Program-made: the position numbers and the translations under genes
Notes under the pieces: model-generated
Told to the model about the DNA's origin: nothing
Database searches by the model: none
What the model saw: the letters and a program-made list of their open reading frames with translations, nothing else
NCBI GenBank assembly: GCA_947073545.1
Contig: CAMTMP010000024.1
Location: 1 to 63,483 of the forward strand
From: an uncultured bacterium
GTDB taxonomy: Bacteria; Bacillota; Clostridia; Lachnospirales; Lachnospiraceae
Direction of reading: 5' to 3'
DNA: 63,483 nt
Shown here: one piece after another, positions 51,312 through 59,344 of the stretch
How the letters are laid out: each line of letters begins with the position of its first letter
How positions within the stretch are numbered: the first letter of the stretch is position 1

Positions 51312-51373
51312 GACGGGATGCCAAGAAGCACTAAGTTTCACGCAGGAGAATGCCCAAAATACGGGCATTCTCC
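51277..51373 (+). repeat. Structured repeat element, copy A
   Basis: Outer stem GCGTGAAA (51277-51284) with TTTCACGC (51336-51343), extended by AGTACTTCT with AGAAGCACT. Inner stem CGTCCCGTC (51299-51307), loop ATAG, with GACGGGATG. A terminator-like hairpin GGAGAATGCCC/GGGCATTCTCC (51345-51373) follows. Copies B (53251) and C (59221) share the order and the sequences ACTTCTWAAGAC and GGAGAATGC. It overlaps the FkbH-like stop codon. Confidence 0.82.
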
Positions 51374-51412
51374 GAACGGAAAAACGCTTTATAGAAAGGA
51401 TGGGACGGGAAT

Positions 51413-51655
51413 ATGAGCAGAGAAGAAGTGTTTGAAAAATTGAACGAGGTTTTCAGGGATGTATTTGATGATGAGGAGATTACCGTCACGGACGCCACCA
51501 CGGCGGATGATATCGAGGATTGGGATTCTCTGGAGCACATCAACCTTCTGGCGGCTGTGGAGCAGGAGTTCGGCATGAAGTTTAACATGGGGCAGGTGGT
51601 TTCCATGAAGAATGTGGGTGAGATGGCGGACATCATCATCGGCCAGATCGGGTAG
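51413..51655 (+). CDS. Acyl carrier protein
   Basis: An 80-aa acidic protein with the phosphopantetheine attachment motif DWDSLEHINLL (Ser39). Length and helix pattern match stand-alone acyl carrier proteins. It lies 102 bases after the FkbH-like gene, separated by structured element A, and AAAGGATGGGACGGG precedes the ATG. It probably carries the glyceryl group made by the FkbH-like enzyme, or another acyl group, as a thioester for transfer to a glycan. A phosphopantetheinyl transferase and the final transferase are not identified in the window. Confidence 0.93.
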   Translation: MSREEVFEKLNEVFRDVFDDEEITVTDATTADDIEDWDSLEHINLLAAVEQEFGMKFNMGQVVSMKNVGEMADIIIGQIG

Positions 51656-51695
51656 GAACGAGCCGGGAAGGAATGCGCCGGTGCAATAGGCGCAG

Positions 51696-53270
51696 ATGGA
51701 AAGGAAAACAGTAAGGCAGGGCATGGTAAACAGATTTCCGCACAGGGTGCAGACGTATTACGAAAAATTGGAGCAGATAGGGAAAAAGAGAGAGGCCGTC
51801 TTGGCATGGGCTCTCTTTGCCGCGCTGGTGTTTGGTGTGGTGATGGTTACGGGGACACTGACATCGGGATTTCATTTGGTGGACGACTGGGAGTTTGCCC
51901 AATATGTGGATTGGATGACGCTTGATGGCTGCAGCCTGTGGGACTGTCTGCGGGAATCGGTGGGATTTGACATGACACTCCGTTTCCGGCCGCTGTACTA
52001 TATCAACCGGGTGCTGATGACGTATGTGTTCGGCATTAATCTGACGGCAATGTCAGTTGTAAAGGCGGCGGAGATCGTCGTCGCGCTCACTGCCCTCTAC
52101 TACTGTGCAAGGCAGATGGAATGCCGTATGATTCACGCTGCGCTCTTTGCCCTGACGGTGATGGTGGGCTACCAGTCTGCGGTATGGTGGAAGCTGGGGC
52201 CGCAGGAGTCTTATGATATGATGATGTTTTCGGTGGGATTTTATTTCCTGCTGAAATGGCTTTCCACGGATCAAAGGCGGTATGCCTGTGTCAGCGTGGG
52301 AGCCCTTTTCCTGATGTCATTATACAAGGAGCCTTTTATCCTGCTTCTGCCCTTTGTGGGGCTTTATGTGCTGTATGACGGGATGAAGGGAAAGCGGGTG
52401 ACGATTCCGCATCTGTGGGAGGCGGTCAGACGCAGGTTTTTGTACCTGCTGACGATTGGCGTCATTTTCGCGGTGGAAATATTTTTGATCCTGTTCGTGG
52501 TCGGGACGAACAACTATTCCTATGTGGGGCTGGATGAGAGCGTGACCTTTGACCAGTATGTACAGGTATGGCGTAACGCGGCGGGAAATAATCTGAAATG
52601 GTATGTCAGGTTCGGCGTGCTGATGGGGTTGATTCTTCTGACCTATTGGGAGCATGTGAAGAGGCTTGGCTGGGAAATTCTGCTTACGGCGGCGATTATG
52701 CTGCCTCAGTGCGTCTCCTACAGCAAAACCGCGCTGGAGGAGCGGTATATTCTGCCATGGGCGCTGGGATATGCCTTCTTTTTTGTAATTGTGGGATGCA
52801 GGTTCCGGCCTCTTTCCGGGAAGAGACGGATCGCCTATATGCTCTGTCTGTTTCTGATGCTGGCGGCTCATGGCAGGGTGACGCTGCGGGAGGCGCAGTA
52901 TTTTACCTATCGGGGGGAGAGCATCAAAAGGATGCTGAATGCGACGCTTGATCTGGTACAGGGGACGGACAAAAAGGTTTTGTCCTGCTTTGCGCCGAAT
53001 GCGGAGGGAAACAAAACGATGTATCACTGGTTCCGCATCCACGGCTACGACGAGGTGTTTTACTGGGAGGAAGACGAGAACAAAATCAATCGTTCCTATG
53101 GCCCCAGAGAGGACGAACAGGCGGATTTTGCGGATATCGATGTGATCGTGATGTATAACAAGGAAGACAGGCATTGGTGCTATGAGCCAAGTCTGGATCT
53201 GACCGATTTCACGGAGAAAAAGTGCGGGACGATTACGATGTATGTCCGCAATGCGAAAACTACTTCTTAA
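51696..53270 (+). CDS. GT-C-like membrane protein
   Basis: A 524-aa protein with about 10 helices. The first external loop reads GFHLVDDWEFAQYVDWMTLDG with a GT-C-type Asp-Asp, followed by LRFRPLYYINRVLM and QSAVWWKLGPQESYDM. The last ~110 residues are an external soluble domain. It lies 40 bases after the acyl carrier protein gene. ATG 51696 has only a weak ribosome site; ATG 51723 is an alternative. Its stop codon lies inside structured element B. It may glycosylate, or otherwise act on, the same polymer as the glyceryl branch. Confidence 0.62.
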   Translation: MERKTVRQGMVNRFPHRVQTYYEKLEQIGKKREAVLAWALFAALVFGVVMVTGTLTSGFHLVDDWEFAQYVDWMTLDGCSLWDCLRESVGFDMTLRFRPLYYINRVLMTYVFGINLTAMSVVKAAEIVVALTALYYCARQMECRMIHAALFALTVMVGYQSAVWWKLGPQESYDMMMFSVGFYFLLKWLSTDQRRYACVSVGALFLMSLYKEPFILLLPFVGLYVLYDGMKGKRVTIPHLWEAVRRRFLYLLTIGVIFAVEIFLILFVVGTNNYSYVGLDESVTFDQYVQVWRNAAGNNLKWYVRFGVLMGLILLTYWEHVKRLGWEILLTAAIMLPQCVSYSKTALEERYILPWALGYAFFFVIVGCRFRPLSGKRRIAYMLCLFLMLAAHGRVTLREAQYFTYRGESIKRMLNATLDLVQGTDKKVLSCFAPNAEGNKTMYHWFRIHGYDEVFYWEEDENKINRSYGPREDEQADFADIDVIVMYNKEDRHWCYEPSLDLTDFTEKKCGTITMYVRNAKTTS

Positions 53271-53365
53271 GACATCCCGCCATAGGGCTGGGGTGCAAAG
53301 TCGGCAGGGCCGACTTGGAAGTACCAAGTTTCGCATGGGAGAATGCCGGAAATACAGGCATTTTC
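53251..53365 (+). repeat. Structured repeat element, copy B
   Basis: Outer stem ATGCGAAA (53251-53258) with TTTCGCAT (53329-53336); inner stem CATCCCGCC (53273-53281), loop ATAG, with GGC-T-GGGGTG. An extra stem AAGTCGG (53298-53304)/CCGACTT (53310-53316) follows, then the hairpin GAGAATGCC/GGCATTTTC (53339-53365). Stem bases differ from copy A while pairing is kept. It fills the gap between convergent genes. Confidence 0.85.
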
Positions 53366-53372
53366 TGTGTGG

Positions 53373-53768
53373 TTAATAAATCAGCTCAACCATACCGATC
53401 ACGGGACTTATCAGAAATACCACGTTTCGACCGTCAAGCGCGGGCGCGGGCGTGGGGGTGTCGATGGCGGCAAAGCCGTTTGCGGTCAGTTCCCTGTATG
53501 CCGCTTCGGGGTCGTCGGTTTCGTAGCAGATGTGGTAGGGCGTGTTCTTGTATTTTTTCAAAAGCCCCGAGACTACGGAATCCTCAGAGTAGGGGGAGAC
53601 AAGCTCCACACGGTAACCGTCTTTTACGAGAAAGCAGATATCCACTTTGCGGATATCGTCGGATACGGTGTCCTGCTCGATCAGAAAGCCAAGGGCTTCG
53701 AACACCTTTTTTGCTTTTTCTATTTTTTTGACTAAATAGCCGATATGGTGTATTTTTAATGTTGGCAT
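53373..53768 (-). CDS. VOC-family (glyoxalase fold) protein
   Basis: A 131-aa protein with two beta-alpha-beta-beta-beta modules. It opens LKIHHIGYLVKKIEKAKKVFEALGF, and the metal ligands appear as His in HHIGYLV, Glu in VELVSPYSE, His in YHICYET and Glu in GMVELIY. This resembles methylmalonyl-CoA epimerase-like VOC proteins that often sit near FkbH/ACP genes. It could act on an acyl- or glyceryl-thioester. AAAGGAG precedes ATG 53768. It is convergent with the GT-C gene across element B. Confidence 0.84.
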   Translation of the reverse strand: MPTLKIHHIGYLVKKIEKAKKVFEALGFLIEQDTVSDDIRKVDICFLVKDGYRVELVSPYSEDSVVSGLLKKYKNTPYHICYETDDPEAAYRELTANGFAAIDTPTPAPALDGRNVVFLISPVIGMVELIY

Positions 53769-53926
53769 GGGCGCTCCTTTTTTTCGTGTAATATCCTTTT
53801 TGCGCGGCATATGTGGGCACATACAAAAAGGATATCTGTTTGGGTTCATCATAACACATAACAGGGAAAAAAACATCACAAAATAGAAGTGGCTCCTATT
53901 TTCAGAAAGGACAACAGTTTAGACGA

Positions 53927-54394
53927 ATGAAGACTCTCTATTTCAAATATAAGGATTTTATCATGGAGGTCATACACTTCGGTATGGTGGGTGTGATCAA
54001 TACGCTGATGGGCTGGGCGATCATGGCGGTGCTGTATAACCTGATTCATATGAACTACTGGCTGTCAAGCGGCATTTCTTACTTTATCGGCAGTGTTTTT
54101 TCCTATCACGCCAACGCGAAGCTGACCTTTAAGGTGGAAGAAAGGAACAAATGGCTGCCGTGGCGGTTCGCCCTCAATATCATTGTGTGTTATCTGGTGT
54201 CTTTCAGCGTGGCGCAGCCCCTTGTCGGATGGCTTCTGGATGTGTCCGGGCTTTCGGCGGGAGGCATGTTCTCAAAAGCGCTTCTTGACAATGTCGCGAT
54301 GATCTTTGGCATGGGGATATTTATCGTGATGAACTTTTTTGGACAAAAGCTGTTTGTGTTTCGGACGGGGCGGCATGGCGGAGTGGAAGATTGA
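53927..54394 (+). CDS. GtrA-family membrane protein
   Basis: A 155-aa protein with four membrane helices. HFGMVGVINTLMGWAIMAVLYN and SYFIGSVFSYHANAKLTFKV match the GtrA domain, including the conserved Asn-rich first helix and FxxNxxxTF-like second motif. GtrA proteins are thought to flip undecaprenyl-phosphate sugars for GT-C transferases. The DUF6044-like gene starts five bases after its stop, so it could supply that enzyme. AGAAAGGA lies upstream. Confidence 0.92.
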   Translation: MKTLYFKYKDFIMEVIHFGMVGVINTLMGWAIMAVLYNLIHMNYWLSSGISYFIGSVFSYHANAKLTFKVEERNKWLPWRFALNIIVCYLVSFSVAQPLVGWLLDVSGLSAGGMFSKALLDNVAMIFGMGIFIVMNFFGQKLFVFRTGRHGGVED

Positions 54395-54398
54395 ATCG

Positions 54399-56228
54399 AT
54401 GAAAAAACTGACGGAACAGAAGTGGTTTATCAGGATAACAAAATACTGGTTTCTGTTTCCGGTAATCGGCTTTTTGCTGTTTGCGGCGGCGGTGTTTTTC
54501 GGTTACGGGGAGCGAAGCTACATTGGGGTTCATGACAATATGGATTTGTTTCTGGCGCAGTTCCAGATGATGAAAAATACGGATTCCTTCTGGAAACACG
54601 GCGTGGACGTGCCCTTTCTGGGCGGCGTCAGCAGGGATAATCTGCCCTCGGAGTTTTCGCTTTACAGCCTGCTTTTCATGCTTTTTCCGACCTACACGGC
54701 TTATGTGCTGGGGATTTTGGGAAAGATTCTGATTGGGATGTTTTCCTTTCGCCTGTTGGCGAAAGAAGTGCTCGGTGTAAGATTTGAGAAATATCGTCCC
54801 GCAGTCTATATGACGGGCTTGGCCTACGGGATCTGCTGGTTTTTTCCGGCTTTCGGCTTTGCCTTCGCCTCGATTCCGCTGTGTGTCTGGCTGCTTCTCA
54901 AGCTATATAAAGGGCAGGGGAGGCGATGGTATCTCTGGTACGGGGCGTTGTTTGCCTATCCGCTGGTGTCCTATTTTTCCTACCATGGCATTTTTATTCT
55001 TGGGTATCTGGCGATGGCGGTTTTGTGGCTTTTTTGCAGAGGGGTATGTTTACGCAAAAGGAAAGGGCGTGAAACGCTTTCCGGCAGCGGGGAGAGAACG
55101 CAGGAAGGAAGAGCAGCATGGCGGCTGCTCGGTGCGTTTTTCGTGCTGGCCATCGGCTTTGCGGCCTGCGAGTACCGCCTGTTCGGACAGATGCTTTTTA
55201 GCGAAGAGGTAACCATCCGGGCTTCCATTGTCAATGCGAGCCTCTCCCTGCCGGAGATTTTCAGGGAAATCGGGCAGGTGTTCCGGGAGGGTATTTTTCA
55301 CGCGGACGGCGTACACGGAAAAGCTGTGCTTCCGGTGTGTGCGATATATTTTGTTGTAAATAATGCGCTATATATACGAAAAAAGGACGGAAGGGCCGTT
55401 ATGCGAGACCCCTTTAATCTGTTGATGGTTTTCATCCTTTTTAACTGTGTGGTGTACGGCCTTTACGATTTTGAACCGCTGCGTTCGCTGGTGGAAAAGC
55501 TGATTCCGCCGCTTCAGGGCTGGCAGTTTAACAGAACCATCTTTTTTAATCCGTTTCTCTGGTACGCGGCATTGCTTCTCGTACTGTGCAGGCTTTACGA
55601 TGCGGGGGTATGGCAGATGTGGCTGGCAAACGGCATTGTCTGCATCGCTGTGCTTGCGGTGATCTTGACGCCGACCCGCTACAATGATTTGTACAACACT
55701 TGTTATAACAGGGCTTACGAGCACTTTCACGGCAGGGAGGTGGACGAGCTTTCCTATGAACAGTTTTACGCGGTAGATTTATTTGAAGAGATGAAAGCGG
55801 ACATCGGATACAAGGGAGAGTGGGCGGCGGCCTACGGGTTCCATCCGGCGGTGCTTGAGTATAACGGGATCGCCACGCTGGATGGGTATCTGGGCTTCTA
55901 TTCCCAGCAGTACAAGGAGGATTTTCGAAAAATTATCGCCCCTGCGCTGGAGCGGATGGAGGCCACCAGAATCTATTACGACGACTGGGGGGCCAGAGCT
56001 TATCTGTATTCCGGGACGGATTTAAGCATCGTCAGCGCGACAAAGACCGTGTACGCCACGGACGACCGCATTTATATGGACGGGGAGGCTTTTCGGGCGC
56101 TTGGAGGGGAATATCTTTTTTCCAGAATCAGCCTTTCCAACGCGCAGGAGACCGGACTTTCCCTTCTGGGAGAATACACGGCACAGGACGGAAGTATGAA
56201 GATTCACGTATATTCGTGTAAGCAATGA
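54399..56228 (+). CDS. Large membrane protein, DUF6044/YfhO-like
   Basis: About 609 aa with roughly 11 helices and a C-terminal extracellular domain of about 170 residues. The first external segment reads YIGVHDNMDLFLAQFQMMKN, then FLGGVSRDNLPSEFSLYSLLF, a pattern I associate with DUF6044 proteins, distant GT-C relatives. ATG 54399 follows GGAGTGGAAG; ATG 54375 would overlap the GtrA gene by 20 bases and has a poor ribosome site. Next to GtrA it is probably a lipid-linked sugar transferase. A four-way structured element begins right after its stop codon. Confidence 0.66.
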   Translation: MKKLTEQKWFIRITKYWFLFPVIGFLLFAAAVFFGYGERSYIGVHDNMDLFLAQFQMMKNTDSFWKHGVDVPFLGGVSRDNLPSEFSLYSLLFMLFPTYTAYVLGILGKILIGMFSFRLLAKEVLGVRFEKYRPAVYMTGLAYGICWFFPAFGFAFASIPLCVWLLLKLYKGQGRRWYLWYGALFAYPLVSYFSYHGIFILGYLAMAVLWLFCRGVCLRKRKGRETLSGSGERTQEGRAAWRLLGAFFVLAIGFAACEYRLFGQMLFSEEVTIRASIVNASLSLPEIFREIGQVFREGIFHADGVHGKAVLPVCAIYFVVNNALYIRKKDGRAVMRDPFNLLMVFILFNCVVYGLYDFEPLRSLVEKLIPPLQGWQFNRTIFFNPFLWYAALLLVLCRLYDAGVWQMWLANGIVCIAVLAVILTPTRYNDLYNTCYNRAYEHFHGREVDELSYEQFYAVDLFEEMKADIGYKGEWAAAYGFHPAVLEYNGIATLDGYLGFYSQQYKEDFRKIIAPALERMEATRIYYDDWGARAYLYSGTDLSIVSATKTVYATDDRIYMDGEAFRALGGEYLFSRISLSNAQETGLSLLGEYTAQDGSMKIHVYSCKQ

Positions 56229-56351
56229 GCCGTGCACATTTGTCACTCGGAAGCGGAGGGGAGCATGCTCACCGAAGCATTCAGAGTGACAAATGTATAG
56301 GGCGAAAGCCCGCGAGCGGGGAAAACCGAAGGTTTTTCGAGCGTGCACGGC
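56229..56351. repeat. Multi-branched palindromic intergenic element
   Basis: GCCGTGCAC (56229-56237) pairs perfectly with GTGCACGGC (56343-56351). Inside are TTTGTCACTC/GAGTGACAAA (56239-56248/56284-56293), a small ATGC/GCAT hairpin, GGGC-GAAA-GCCC or its alternative CCGC-GA-GCGG (56300-56320), and AAAACC-GAA-GGTTTT (56322-56336). It has no coding capacity. It fills the gap before the radical SAM gene and looks like a dispersed BIME/MITE-type repeat. Confidence 0.82.
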
Positions 56352-56390
56352 GAAGGAGTAAAGGCGAAGAAGAAAAAAGGAGATGAAGTC

Positions 56391-57371
56391 ATGCCAATCA
56401 GAGTACATAATTTCGGGGGAGTGATCGGGTGGAACGCCAAAAAATACCTGCCTTGGGTTGCCAGCGAGAGCTATTTAAAACTACAGTTTGTCAGCCGCAG
56501 GCGGTCCCAGAAAGGATATATTGATTATTTTATGAGCCATAAGGAGGCGCCCCATCCGCTGGTGGTGAATTTGGAGACGGTGAACCGCTGTAATAGCACC
56601 TGCGAGTTTTGTACGGCCAATATCCACGCGGAGAAACGCCCTTATAAGAAGATGGACGACGCGCTTTATTACTCCGTGATCGACCAGCTTCACGACTGGA
56701 ATTATAAAGGCCATCTGACCCTTTACGGGAACAATGAGCCGTGGCTTGACACCCGCATTGTGGAGTTTCATAAGTATGCCAGGGAAAAACTGCCGGAGGC
56801 CTTTATCTTCATGTCCACAAACGGCCTGCTCCTAAACGTGGACAGGGTGAAGCAGATTGTCCCCTATGTGGATCAGCTCATCATCAACAACTATGGGATG
56901 GAGATGAAGATGCACGATAATGTGCAGGTGATATACGATTATGTGAAGGCGAACCCGGAGGCATTTCAGGATGTGGATATACTGGTACAGATCCGGTACT
57001 TGAAGGAAGTGCTGACGAACCGTGCGGGCAGTGCCCCGAACAAGCAGTCCAAGGGGAAGATCGTCAAGGAGACCTGTCTCATGCCGTTTACGGATCTGTG
57101 GATCACGCCCTTTGGCAAGCTGGGAATCTGCTGCTGTGACAACTTTGAAGTCACGGAGATGGCCGACCTGAATGAAACGTCTCTCAGGGAAGGCTGGAAC
57201 AGCGAGAAGTACAGGCAGCTCCGGGAGGCCATCGCCGCGGGCAGACACAACTATCCCTTCTGCAAATACTGCGACTTTATCGATGCGGGACTGCGTATGG
57301 ACGCGGTGGACGATGTACTGAAACACAGAGAGATGCACGGCGCAAGACAGTCTATGTTCAAGAAAAAATAA
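56391..57371 (+). CDS. Radical SAM protein with SPASM-like C-terminus
   Basis: A 326-aa cytoplasmic enzyme. The radical SAM cluster motif is CNSTCEFC (CxxxCxxC), and GNNEPWLD supplies a GGE-like SAM-binding turn. The C-terminal Cys set (CLMPF, CCCDN, PFCKYCDF) fits a SPASM/Twitch auxiliary Fe-S cluster. Such proteins in glycan loci are candidate sugar or lipid-linked sugar modifiers, or methyl/epimerase enzymes; the substrate cannot be told. AAAGGAG precedes ATG 56391. The frame open to 56343 runs into the palindromic element and is not expected to be translated. Confidence 0.85.
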   Translation: MPIRVHNFGGVIGWNAKKYLPWVASESYLKLQFVSRRRSQKGYIDYFMSHKEAPHPLVVNLETVNRCNSTCEFCTANIHAEKRPYKKMDDALYYSVIDQLHDWNYKGHLTLYGNNEPWLDTRIVEFHKYAREKLPEAFIFMSTNGLLLNVDRVKQIVPYVDQLIINNYGMEMKMHDNVQVIYDYVKANPEAFQDVDILVQIRYLKEVLTNRAGSAPNKQSKGKIVKETCLMPFTDLWITPFGKLGICCCDNFEVTEMADLNETSLREGWNSEKYRQLREAIAAGRHNYPFCKYCDFIDAGLRMDAVDDVLKHREMHGARQSMFKKK

Positions 57372-57465
57372 GAGACAAAGACAGCGGGGACGGAATGCGG
57401 ATGGCATGTGTTTCCGGTGAAGCATGGGCGATAAAAGTAAGGTGAAAGATAGGGGCGGCGGACGG

Positions 57466-58512
57466 ATGAGAAGAGCGTTTGTGACGGCGGTCTGCGCGAT
57501 GGCGGCGGCAGCGGTTCTGTGGGGCTGTGGCAGTGCAGCGGGCGGGGACGCGCAAAAAAACAATAGTGTGGAAGAAGCGGATGGGCAGGGAAACGGCGTG
57601 CAGAGCGGCGAAGACGCAGCGGCCGGTGGTGCCTCGCAGGGAGCCTCGGAGACGACAGGCGGTTCAGGTGCAAACGACGGCGCACCGGGAGAACGTGACG
57701 GTAATGCCGAGAATGGTGGCAGTGCGGCAGTCAGCAGCGGCACAGGGGAAGCCGCGGAAACGACAGCGGCGGAAGGCGGTGTTGACATGGCGGCACAGCT
57801 TGCGGGCACCACGTTTTCCATATTGGGGGACAGCATTTCCACCTATCAGGGCTGTAATCCTGTGGGATATTACGCCTTTTTCCCGGAAAACGGTGAAGTG
57901 ACGGAGGTGGAGGATACTTGGTGGCAGCGGGTGGCGGATGACCTGGAGCTGACCGTCTATGCAAACGGTTCCAGCTCCGGGGCGACCGTGGCGGGGGACT
58001 CCACGGAAACGGAAAATCCCCAATGTGGCTGTAATGAGCTGCGCACCAATGACCTGTCCGGCCCGGAAGGGGCATGTCCTGACAGGGTTGTCATATATAT
58101 GGGAACCAACGACATGCTGAAAGCCGTTCCGCTGGGAGACAATGACGGCACCGGGCTGGTGGAGGAGGGCGTGGTCAAGACGTTTACAGACGCCTACACC
58201 CTGATGCTCGACAAGGTGCAGGCCAACTATCCGCTGGCGGAGATTTACTGCTGTACCCTGCTTCCGGTGGGGGATTACGGCACAGACACGCCCTATGTGG
58301 ACTTTGTCAACAGCAGGCAGCTTACGTCCGCGGATTACGGACAAGCAATCAGGCGCATCGCAGAGAACAGAGGACTTCCGGTGATCGAGCTGTACGACTG
58401 CGGCGTAACCATAGAAAATCTGCACGAAATGACCACAGACGGCGTGCATCCCACGGCGGCAGGTATGCGCTGTATTGCGGAGGCGGTGAAAGAGACATTT
58501 GCGGCGCAGTAG
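57466..58512 (+). CDS. SGNH/GDSL-hydrolase lipoprotein
   Basis: A 348-aa exported lipoprotein. The lipobox VLWGC ends the signal peptide at about residue 23. A Ser/Gly/Ala/Asn-rich linker follows (~25-105). The SGNH domain has FSILGDSISTYQG (Ser), ANGSSSGAT (Gly), IYMGTNDML (Asn) and TDGVHPTAAGM (Asp-His), all four blocks. It may deacylate the surface glycan or peptidoglycan. ATG 57466 begins the signal peptide (MRRAFVTAV); the upstream ATG at 57424 would add 14 residues. It lies 43 bases before the ABC ATPase gene. Confidence 0.86.
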   Translation: MRRAFVTAVCAMAAAAVLWGCGSAAGGDAQKNNSVEEADGQGNGVQSGEDAAAGGASQGASETTGGSGANDGAPGERDGNAENGGSAAVSSGTGEAAETTAAEGGVDMAAQLAGTTFSILGDSISTYQGCNPVGYYAFFPENGEVTEVEDTWWQRVADDLELTVYANGSSSGATVAGDSTETENPQCGCNELRTNDLSGPEGACPDRVVIYMGTNDMLKAVPLGDNDGTGLVEEGVVKTFTDAYTLMLDKVQANYPLAEIYCCTLLPVGDYGTDTPYVDFVNSRQLTSADYGQAIRRIAENRGLPVIELYDCGVTIENLHEMTTDGVHPTAAGMRCIAEAVKETFAAQ

Positions 58513-58555
58513 GGGCGGACAGGAAAGCGCAGAGGCGCGGAAACGGGGGATGTCT

Positions 58556-59239
58556 ATGGAAATAGAGGTAACCGGGATCAGAAAGGCGTATGCCCGAAAG
58601 AAAGTGCTTACAGACATATCGTTTTCCATGGAGGCCGGGAGCTGTGCGGCTATCCTTGGCAGCAACGGCAGCGGGAAATCCACGCTGCTTTCCATTCTGG
58701 CAGGCGTGCGAAAGGCGGACGGCGGCTCTTTTTTTTATCGGGGAACGGATCTGTTTCGATGTCCCGGACAGATTCCGAAGGCGTTGGGATATGTGCCGCA
58801 GGGAGATCCGCTGATGGAAGAGCTGAATGCGTGGGACAATCTGCGTATGTGGTATGACAGGGAGACGCTGGAGCGGGAACTTTCGGAGGGGGCGCTTAAG
58901 CTGCTTGGGATCGACGGCTTTCTAAAAACGCCGGTGCGGCGGATGTCCGGCGGCATGAAGAAGCGTCTCTCCATTGGATGCGCGGTGGTTTCCCATCCAG
59001 GGATTTTGCTGTTGGATGAGCCTTCGGCGGCCCTCGATCCTGTCTGTAAGGAGAATATTCGCGTGTATCTGGACGCTTACAGAAAAGAGGGAGGCATCGT
59101 GCTGATGGCAACCCACGACGCGCAGGATTTGGAATTGTGCGGCGCATGTTATATATTAAGGGATGGAACGCTGCATCTCTGGGAATACGGCGGGGATTTT
59201 CATAAACTGGCGGAAGCGCTTTGCGAAAAGGACTTCTAA
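58556..59239 (+). CDS. ABC transporter ATP-binding protein
   Basis: A 227-aa ATPase. Walker A is LGSNGSGKST; the Q-loop is YVPQGDPLM. The signature is MSGGMKKRLSIG, Walker B is ILLLDEPSAALDP, and the switch His is in ATHDAQD. The single-domain, short form suits ABC-2 exporters such as those of the NatA/CcmA or drug-exporter class. Two ABC-2-type membrane proteins follow on the same strand, so one half-ATPase (as homodimer) and two permeases form the transporter. GGGGG lies six bases before ATG 58556. The stop codon lies inside structured element C. Confidence 0.93.
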   Translation: MEIEVTGIRKAYARKKVLTDISFSMEAGSCAAILGSNGSGKSTLLSILAGVRKADGGSFFYRGTDLFRCPGQIPKALGYVPQGDPLMEELNAWDNLRMWYDRETLERELSEGALKLLGIDGFLKTPVRRMSGGMKKRLSIGCAVVSHPGILLLDEPSAALDPVCKENIRVYLDAYRKEGGIVLMATHDAQDLELCGACYILRDGTLHLWEYGGDFHKLAEALCEKDF

Positions 59240-59317
59240 AGACGTGGACGTAAAGTAGGAAGAGCTGACTTGGAAATACTAAGTTTTTGCAGGAGAATGC
59301 TCCCAATACGGGCATTC
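59221..59317 (+). repeat. Structured repeat element, copy C
   Basis: Outer stem TGCGAAAA (59222-59229) with TTTTTGCA (59284-59291), containing one G-T pair, and hairpin GAATGCTC/GGGCATTC (59295-59302/59310-59317). The conserved ACTTCTAAAGAC and TTGGAAATACTAAG blocks are present, but the inner stem is degraded. TTTGCA (59286-59291) can also pair with TGCAAA (59320-59325), a possible alternative fold. It lies between the ATPase and permease genes. Confidence 0.7.
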
Positions 59318-59344
59318 CATGCAAAGCGGAATCAGGAGGGACAG

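Noticed and set aside
57664..58695. A 343-aa minus frame opposite the SGNH lipoprotein
   Set aside because: The plus strand has a lipobox and complete SGNH motifs; the minus frame is a shadow in a GC-rich gene.
51277..59317. Elements A-C as transposon ends
   Set aside because: No transposase, target duplication or inverted-terminal arrangement is visible. All three copies have the same orientation and paired-base changes, which better fits an RNA fold, though a REP-like origin is not excluded.
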